Below are positions 18,455 through 25,000 of a stretch of DNA of 25,000 bases, piece after piece (position 1 is the stretch's first letter; the number at the start of each line of letters is the position of its first letter). The stretch covers positions 8,245,832 through 8,270,831 of the forward strand of contig CM022675.1 of the NCBI GenBank assembly GCA_012295275.1, in the 5' to 3' direction. The notes beneath the pieces were generated by a model. It saw only the letters and a list, made by a program, of their open reading frames with translations, did no database searches and was not told the DNA's origin. The translations under genes and the position numbers were made by a program. The stretch is from Chrysomallon squamiferum (lineage: Eukaryota; Mollusca; Gastropoda; Neomphalida; Peltospiridae).

Positions 18455-19410
18455 ATGCACATAATTATATTACAACACGCACGTAATTATACTACAATGT
18501 GCACGTAATTATACTACAATACGCACGTAGTTATACTACAATACGCACCTAATTATACTACAATGTGCACGTAATTATACTACAATACGCACGTAATTAA
18601 ACTACAATACGCACCTAATTATACTACAATACGCACCTAATTATACTACAATGTGCACGTAATTATACTTCAAAACGCACGTAATTATACTACAATACGC
18701 ACCTAATTATACTACAATACGCACGTAATTATACTACAATACGCACATAATTAAACTACAATACGCACGTAATTATACTACAATACGCACGTAGTTATAC
18801 TACAATACGCACCTAATTATACTACAATGTGCACGTAATTATACTTCAAAACGCACGTAATTATACTACAATACGCACCTAATTATACTACAATACGCAC
18901 GTAATTATACTACAATACGCACATAATTAAACTACAATACGCACGTAATTATACTACAATACGCACGCAATTATACTACAATACGCATGTAATTATACTA
19001 CAATATGCACGTAATTATACTACAATACGCACATAATTAAACTACAATACGCACGTAATTATACTACAATACGCACATAAACTACAATACGCATGTAATT
19101 ATACTACAAAACGCATGTAATTATACTACAATATGCACGTAATTATACTACAATACGCACGTAATTATACTACAATATGCACGTAATTAAACTACAATAC
19201 GCACGTAATTATACTACAATACGCACGCAATTATACTACAATACGCATGTAATTATACTACAATACGCATGTAATTATACTACAATGTGCACGTAATTAT
19301 ACTATAATACGCACATTATTATACTACAATACGCATGTAATTATACTACAATACGCATGTAATTATACTACAATACGCACGTAATTATACTACAATACGC
19401 ACGTAATTTT
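18455..19410. repeat. 22-bp minisatellite, 43 full units
   Basis: The unit is ACGCACGTAATTATACTACA plus AT. Forty-three consecutive units were read off, from 18455-18476 to 19375-19396, with a partial forty-fourth. All are 22 bp except one 18-bp unit (19071-19088) that lost four bases. Variants fall into classes at positions 1-7 (ACGCACG, GTGCACG, ATGCACG, ACGCACC, ACGCACA, ACGCATG) and at the ATA/AAA position. A block of seven units at 18631-18784 recurs without change at 18807-18960, offset by 176 bp (eight units). This shows recent duplication in multi-unit steps. TAATTA is retained in 37 of 43 units. Confidence 0.97.
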
Positions 19411-19516
19411 ATATGAATTGATCGCGCTTCTCTGAAGGTTTCATAGACTTCTTGTAATTACTAAGATTAATTAACAAGATTAGTGTTGATGTGTGTTGAT
19501 ACGTAAGTGTATTTAA

Positions 19517-19700
19517 TCATTTAGATTCAGTGTCAAAAGCAGACCTAAAAAAAACCAACGACAACGTATCGAACTTGCTAAAGCAGAATTAACAGAAGAG
19601 TTTCCAGCATATCCACTGTATAAACAGAAAGATTTAGCCAAGCAGGGTTCAAGCTAGTCTAGAAAAATACTGTGAAGTCTCTTCTCCCTCTGGATATGTT
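19517..19700 (+). pseudogene. pogo-like helix-turn-helix coding remnant
   Basis: The frame 19517-19657 has no ATG and encodes 46 residues including RPKKNQRQRIELAKAEL and YKQKDLAKQGSS. It then meets TAG and continues SRKIL. The order basic leader, helix, then KQKDLAKQ(f)gSSxSRxIL is what psq-type helix-turn-helix domains of pogo/jerky transposases look like (QxxLAkxFgxSxSTVSxILK). The stop inside the domain and a second stop (TGA) after SRKIL mean it is not functional. No other part of a transposase is seen downstream. The match is short, so other origins are possible. Confidence 0.4.
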
Positions 19701-19735
19701 AGATCAAACTGAGGTTTTGTAAAAGGTAAAATGAG

Positions 19736-20084
19736 ACATAATGACATAACCAAGCCATTATCACAAACATAAAATTAAACATCTGCATGTGTACATCGAT
19801 GTTCTGTTTCTAATAAAACAATACCTGTAACAAAATACTGTATACAAACTCGTGTCATAAGTTATAAAAGTATTTACAAAAGTTTTGTTCTTGTGTTTGT
19901 TTACGAGTTTCGGACCTCGGCTTACGTTGGTTTAGTAATTGTAATCTTTTCTGTGCATGCAGTTCCCTACAGTCAGTTATTATGTCCATCTCAGTTAATT
20001 TAATTTGAATAAAGGAACCGTTCGTTGTCATCCTCTGATCACATCATTAAAACGACGCATTTTTGTAGCTGTTCGTATAAATGG
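19736..20084. other. unique stretch, possible transposon 3' flank
   Basis: AATAAA occurs at 19813-19818. The ACGAGTTTCGGACCTCGGCT at 19902-19921 resembles pogo-type end sequence. No open frame is seen. Confidence 0.4.
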
Positions 20085-20179
20085 TCACGTGATTTATTAA
20101 TAAATACAATATGGCGGAAATAACGGAAGTCTACTGTCCAATCGCAAAATGTGTTCACGTGATCAATTAACAAAAACAT
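20085..20179 (+). promoter_or_regulatory. promoter-like cluster: two E-boxes, ATGGCGG, CCAAT
   Basis: TCACGTGA occurs at 20085-20092 and again at 20155-20162. This is the palindromic E-box with the T/A flanks preferred by MITF/TFE and USF factors. Between them lie ACAATATGGCGGAA (20106-20119), matching the YY1-type AANATGGCGG, CGGAAG (ETS-like, 20124-20129) and CCAAT (20138-20142). The two E-box copies belong to 24-bp direct repeats (TCACGTGAT-ATTAA-AAA-ACA) 70 bp apart. Such clusters mark TATA-less promoters in animals. No start site or transcript can be shown from sequence. Confidence 0.35.
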
Positions 20180-20216
20180 GTATTGATACTTTCACCATCA
20201 AAGTGATATATTTAAA

Positions 20217-20269
20217 CAAATAAATAAATAAATTTATAAATAAATAAATAAATTTATAAATAAATAAAT
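20217..20269. repeat. (AAAT)n with 20-bp higher-order unit
   Basis: AAAT runs broken twice by AATTTATA at a regular distance. Confidence 0.9.
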
Positions 20270-20364
20270 CAAATTATAAGAAAGACATAAAAGGTGACTT
20301 AGACTTTGCCGTGGGTTAAACGTTAAGCGACGTTTAGTACAAATGAGCGAGCATTTGCGACCTC

Positions 20365-20376
20365 AGCGCCCCCTGG
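20365..20376 (-). promoter_or_regulatory. CTCF-like core
   Basis: AGCGCCCCCTGG on the + strand is CCAGGGGGCGCT on the - strand, matching the 3' part of the CTCF consensus (CCASYAGRKGGCRSY family). The upstream half of the consensus fits only partly. It is the most GC-rich short motif in the region and lies about 200 bp from the promoter-like cluster. Confidence 0.35.
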
Positions 20377-20409
20377 CGTGATCCCAGGCAATGCAGTTTA
20401 AAAACATGA

Positions 20410-20760
20410 AGACAGACAGACAGACAGACAGTAATTGACACGTTTACTATTTCTCTCAGCTGACACCTGATTTGTTTAACGTTTGTAGTAAAACATATTC
20501 CAGTTTCATGTCATTTTAATCATTACAAACTGGCACTCTGTCTGAAACAGCAAATCTCCTTGGTTGCAAGGGAATTCGGTTTTGACACACTTACACACAT
20601 ATATACACACATACACACAAACATCCATGCATACTTACATAAATACATAAATACACGACATATACTTTTACATACACAATAGGTGTGTGAATGTGCATGC
20701 ATATATACACACACACACACACACATTCGTACACGATGCACATATATACAGACATAGGCA
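20410..20760. repeat. (CAGA)n and interspersed (CA)n/(CATA)n
   Basis: CAGA at 20410-20431. CA, CATA and TATG-type sequence runs at 20583-20760, with a CA run at 20708-20725. Unique sequence fills 20432-20582. The cysteine/valine/methionine-rich minus-strand frames are the CATA repeat translated. Confidence 0.88.
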
Positions 20761-20858
20761 TATACAGATGAACCCAAAAAGACATCTAAACAATTAATTA
20801 ATCCATTATTTACTTGTTTATTGTTTATTTACTTTCGACCATTTTATTATTATTATAA

Positions 20859-20903
20859 GTAGTAGTAGTAGTAGTAGTTGTTGTTGTTGTTGTAGTAGTA
20901 GTA
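20859..20903. repeat. (TAG)n/(TTG)n
   Basis: TAG units, a TTG block, and TAG again. Confidence 0.92.
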
Positions 20904-21021
20904 TTTATAGCTGTTGTTGAAGGTGTTGTTCTTTAATATTACAAAAGGCAAGCAAGGTCACATTTGTTGTGGGTTTTTTTTTTTGAAACATCAGCTAATA
21001 TTCTTCCTTTCATTCATCCAG

Positions 21022-21312
21022 CTGTCCTTTCATCCGTCACTGAGTTTGTTTGGGCTATTTTCTTTCCACATGGCAAGTGGCTGTAAATTCAGTGATGCGC
21101 GTTAACATGCTTTGTATAGCCAGTGTCTCCAAACTGATATCAACTTCAGATGGTCAGGGAAACGAGCTTTGTAGTGGACTGGTCAGTCTGGTCACTATTT
21201 TTCGATACAGAAGGGATTTTACAAAGTGTCCGAGATAAAGATTTGGATAATGATGTTTTAAGTTTGGATGTAACTTTTATATCAACATGCTTTAGATTAA
21301 GCCGAGTTCTTT
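21022..21312 (+). other. exon-like block with strong splice signals
   Basis: The pyrimidine-rich TTCTTCCTTTCATTCATCCAG ending at 21021 is a good 3' splice site. CTTT|GTAAGTATG (GT at 21313-21314) is a good 5' splice site. The 291 bp between are clearly richer in GC than the flanks. No frame is open across the whole block. A frame from the ATG at 21150 (MVRETSFVVDW...) stays open through the donor for 54 codons. TTCAG before 21150 offers an alternative acceptor giving a shorter, fully open exon. The peptide is not recognised. It could be a first coding exon, a non-coding RNA exon, or part of an old mobile element. Confidence 0.35.
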
Positions 21313-21539
21313 GTAAGTATGTGTATATGCATATATGTTTTTATATTTAAATTATTTTACGTGGTTTTCATATATGTGGAGGTAAAGTGTCTGTTGTATT
21401 GAACTGGATAAAGATAATTCTAAATCTCGTGAAACCTGATATCAACGTGATTAAACCAGTTTTGTTTTTCAGTCTCACGTTCCATGTTTGTGTTTTTGAC
21501 TTTCGTAATAAATTAGATAATCAAACATCATTTGAAAAA
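21313..21539. other. unique stretch
   Basis: No feature recognised. Confidence 0.5.
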
Positions 21540-22027
21540 TCAATAAATAAATAAAAATTAAAAAATTAAAATAATAAAATAAAATAAAAAATCAATAAAA
21601 AATTAAATAAAATAAAACAAAATAAATCCTCCAAAACAAAACAACAACCAAAATAGTCAGATTTTTTTTTTTTTTTTTTGTGTAAGAATATATCTATATT
21701 ATGTTAATATACTTGAACATTTCGCGTTATTAAATGTTTATACCTTAATTAAAAGATCTCATATACCTGCATATATGGAGATAAAGAAACAGACAAATAG
21801 ACAAACAGACAGACAGAGAGATAGGTAGATAAATATGGATTTTAATTTTGTTTTATTAATTTTTCTTTTAATTTATTATTATTATTATTATTATTATTTT
21901 AATCATAATAATGTTGGTGGATTTTTTATTTGCGTTCTGCAATGTTTTACCTATTCAGACTAACCGCAAGTGACATGAACGTTGGAATGTGTAAATATTC
22001 GTTTTATGTAAGCAACAACAACAATAA

Positions 22028-22070
<43 letters not shown>

Positions 22071-22071
22071 G
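21540..22071. repeat. AAAT-rich, poly-T, (CAGA)n, (ATT)n, (AAAT)n
   Basis: A-rich AAAT/AAAAT at 21540-21630, T run at about 21661-21679, ACAGACAGA at 21787-21820, ATT at 21877-21899, and pure AAAT at 22026-22070. Unique AT-rich sequence lies between. Confidence 0.88.
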
Positions 22072-22289
22072 CAACTACTTTACACATTTGACTACGTGCT
22101 GCTAGGCTGCCTATTAATTTGACATCAGAATAAAAATGTCTGCCTCTGTAATTCGTACACAGCAAGGCAATGTTATCATTCTAATAATACAGTTTATATT
22201 TATCTTCTTCTTTTTTTAATAACTAATCGGTATATATTTTTAGAATTGATTTCTCCTCAGTAGCTAATGATTTTCAGCTATTTCGCCAA
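22072..22289. other. unique stretch
   Basis: Nothing recognised. Confidence 0.55.
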
Positions 22290-22640
22290 TAATAGTAATA
22301 ACTACCACAACCATCATCACCACCACCATTACCACCGTCACCATACCATCATCATTATCATCATCATCATCATCACCGCCACCAATATCCTCATTAATAT
22401 CACCAGCTTCACCGCCATCATAATCATCATAACTGTCATCATCCCAACTAATACTACATCACAAAATAAATTCAGTAATGATGATGACGAAGATGATGAT
22501 GATGATGATGACGAAGATGAAGAAATACAGCATTTACGTCCATATTAAGCTCATTAGCCGCACTAACATGGCACTAAAACAAATACTACTACTACTACTA
22601 CTACTAATAATAATAATAATAATAATAACAACAACAACAA
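22290..22640. repeat. CAC/ATC triplets, (GAT)n, (ACT)n, (AAT)n, (AAC)n
   Basis: CAT/CAC/ATT triplets at about 22296-22445, GAT with GAC variants at 22477-22520, ACT at 22583-22605, AAT to 22628 and AAC to 22641. The His-rich and Asp-rich frame follows from the triplets. Confidence 0.92.
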
Positions 22641-22733
22641 CCGTCACCTAAATAAATATAACAAAGAGATCGGCTTCTCTCTGATCTTTGAATGTTTTGG
22701 CCTCGAGAGAGTAAATAATCATCATTTACACAC

Positions 22734-22765
<32 letters not shown>

Positions 22766-23071
22766 ACTATTTTCAAATAAATATGTTTACTTTACAAACT
22801 ATTATATCGTTACGGATTGATATGCTTTGATACTGTGTGGTCTATGAACTATTAACGTGCTTTTTAATGTCCTACTGACACTTACCTCTCTAGGTATGTT
22901 GTCTGTCAAAAGAATTAATGATATGCTGGTTTTAAGACATAATGGGTCGTTAATATTGTGATGTTTCTTTAAGTGTGCGGCTTAAGTCCAGTGTCTGGAG
23001 AGTGTGAGCTGTTAAAGATACACAGCGACATGTCACTTAGAATAAGAATGTCTGAGTACATTCTACGAAAC
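22641..23071. other. unique stretch with poly-A
   Basis: A 28-A run lies at 22737-22764. The rest is unique with no recognised gene. Confidence 0.6.
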
Positions 23072-23540
23072 ATACTGCTGCTGCTGCCACTACTACAGCT
23101 ACCGCAACTACTACAACTACAGCAACTTCTGCCACTCCACCGTCATGAAAAACAACAAATACTATTTCTATTTCTGGTATTACTGCTACCACTACATCTA
23201 TTACTACTGCTACTACCATTTCTATACTACTGCTGCTGTTGCTATTACTTTTATTACTACTACTACTACTGCTACTACTACTACTACTACTGTTAGTCCT
23301 ATTACTACCACTACTGGTACTACAACATCTGCAACAAATATTAAAACTTTCCTACTTCTATTAGTACCACTGGCACCACTACTAATATTACATCTACTAC
23401 TACAACAACTACTACTACTGCAACAACAAAACTACTGAACTACCAACACAGTCAGCAACAAATATATTATTACTACTACATCCATTACTGCGATTACTAC
23501 TACTACTACTGCTATTACTACTACTATTACTTACTACAAC
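23072..23540. repeat. long degenerate ACT/GCT/ATT triplet tract
   Basis: Nearly 470 bp of ACT triplets with GCT, ATT, CCA and ACA variants, the longest cryptic triplet region here. Open frames in it (Leu/Pro, Tyr/Thr, Val/Ala on the other strand) exist because the period is three and the units lack stops. They are not evidence of coding. Confidence 0.9.
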
Positions 23541-23815
23541 AGCGACAACTACGCAAAAGCGACAGAATACAAATACTATATTATCTGATGGTCAAACTGT
23601 TTTATCAGAGGTTATTGGGTTGTGCGGTTCGGAGGTCACTGACTTGTTTATACTGGTCATTCTTTTGTTATTTTAATGCTTGGATTACGCGAATGGGTCA
23701 TAATACGGACAACATAATAACACTAGCAAAAAACTGGGCAGATAAAGAGCCAGACATCAATAGGGGATCTGTTACATTATAAGAAACGAGGTTTCAATCC
23801 TAGCGTTAGATTCCA
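23541..23815. other. unique stretch
   Basis: A 64-codon + strand frame (23588-23782) has an ATG but no recognised domain or splice context. GGTTTCAATCC at 23790-23800 resembles a polymerase III B-box but has no partner A-box at the right distance. Confidence 0.45.
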
Positions 23816-24180
23816 CTACCAACACCACTACTACACTATTATTATTATTATTACTGTTGTTGTGGTTGTTGTTTTGGTGTTGTTGTTCTTGTTTATATAT
23901 ATATATAATTTTATGTTAAGTATAACTCATACTTAATCATATTCTTATTTTGATCATCACCATCATCATCATTATTTATTTATTTATATATCTTAACCTA
24001 CAGAAGTTAACCTTTTCATTCGAGATTGCTTATTGTTTTATTTTTTGTTTTTTTTTTTTTTTTTTTTATTATGTTAGATATTCCTCGAATTTATTCATTT
24101 TATTATCATTATTATTATTATTTTATTTATTTATTTATTTACTGTTTATTTAATTATGTATTTATTATATATATATAATT
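23816..24180. repeat. ATT/GTT, (TA)n, ATC, ATTT and poly-T cluster
   Basis: ACT/ATT/GTT triplets at 23816-23893, TA at 23895-23908, ATC at 23955-23975, ATTT, a T run at about 24047-24067, and ATT/ATTT at 24100-24140. Confidence 0.9.
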
Positions 24181-24978
<798 letters not shown>

Positions 24979-25000
24979 TATTGTTTGTGTGTTTGCTCTT

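Larger units (their letters stand above)
18203..19735 (+). mobile_element. pogo-like DNA transposon remnant containing a minisatellite
   Basis: A left-end region at 18203-18360 follows a TATA-rich flank and carries four related 15-mers at 18207, 18241, 18306 and 18322. Examples are CTCTGTTAAAACCGG and CCCTGTCTAATCCGG. Terminal and subterminal repeats of this kind are typical of pogo/Tigger elements. At 19517-19680 lies a decayed frame resembling the family's first helix-turn-helix (separate entry). Between the two, in what would be the 5' non-coding part, is the 22-bp minisatellite. No matching right end was found, although TTTACGAGTTTCGGACCTCG at 19899-19918 resembles pogo-type subterminal sequence. 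That the parts belong to one element is inference. Confidence 0.5.

Noticed and set aside
18455-19410. Regular array resembling a CRISPR
   Set aside because: Units are contiguous with no unique spacers, and the context is eukaryotic. It is a minisatellite.
20523-20785. Minus-strand Cys/Val/Tyr/Met-rich frames
   Set aside because: They come from CATA/CA repeats. Such frames arise in any reading of this repeat.
23588-23782. 64-codon frame starting MVKLFYQ
   Set aside because: No recognised domain, no splice or promoter context, and length is within chance for this composition.
23790-23800. B-box-like GGTTTCAATCC
   Set aside because: No A-box at a suitable distance, no tRNA fold and no poly-A tail.

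Overview
This window looks like non-coding DNA from an animal nuclear genome. It is AT-rich and contains no long open reading frame that is not a translated simple repeat. It has no bacterial operon structure, no ribosome binding sites and no CRISPR array. The density of simple repeats (ATT/AAT, GTA/TAG, ACT, TC/GA, CA, TATG, ATTT and homopolymers), the Tc1/mariner and pogo/Tigger transposon relics and the intron-like splice signals fit an invertebrate, plausibly a mollusc or other lophotrochozoan. That taxonomic guess is inference and weak.

Layout. Positions 1-2750 hold a broken Tc1/mariner transposase (about 760-1208) and the left part of a pogo/Tigger element (1667-2254) with a TA|CAGT left end and a decayed DNA-binding domain. 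Positions 2750-8800 are mostly stacked microsatellites, with islands of unique sequence carrying small palindromes and paired CRE-like half-sites, plus a possible SINE tail near 4148-4271. The best protein-coding candidate is at 8839-8984. It is a terminal-exon-like segment directly after an (ATT)n tract ending in TTTCAG, and encodes one membrane span, a basic stop-transfer stretch and a C-terminal PDZ-type tail. Positions 8985-10320 would be its AT-rich 3' UTR.

Positions 10900-12700 hold a family of short repeats that are duplicated in tandem and interspersed, each with a TG or TATG microsatellite at the same place. A second, compact Tigger-like element lies at 12851-13343. Positions 13350-18000 are again microsatellites and featureless AT-rich DNA. 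At 18203-19700 there is a third pogo-like element, and a 43-unit, 22-bp minisatellite (18455-19410) sits between its left-end repeats and a remnant of its helix-turn-helix coding region.

Positions 20085-20380 are the most regulatory-looking part: two TCACGTGA E-boxes, an ATGGCGG element, a CCAAT box and a CTCF-like core. About 0.7 kb further on, 21022-21312 is a GC-richer block with good splice signals on both sides. The rest of the window is microsatellites, ending in a pure 156-bp (TC)n tract at 24585-24740.

No complete gene can be demonstrated. The window is best read as intronic or intergenic DNA containing one probable exon, one weaker exon candidate, four DNA-transposon relics and an unusually rich set of tandem repeats.
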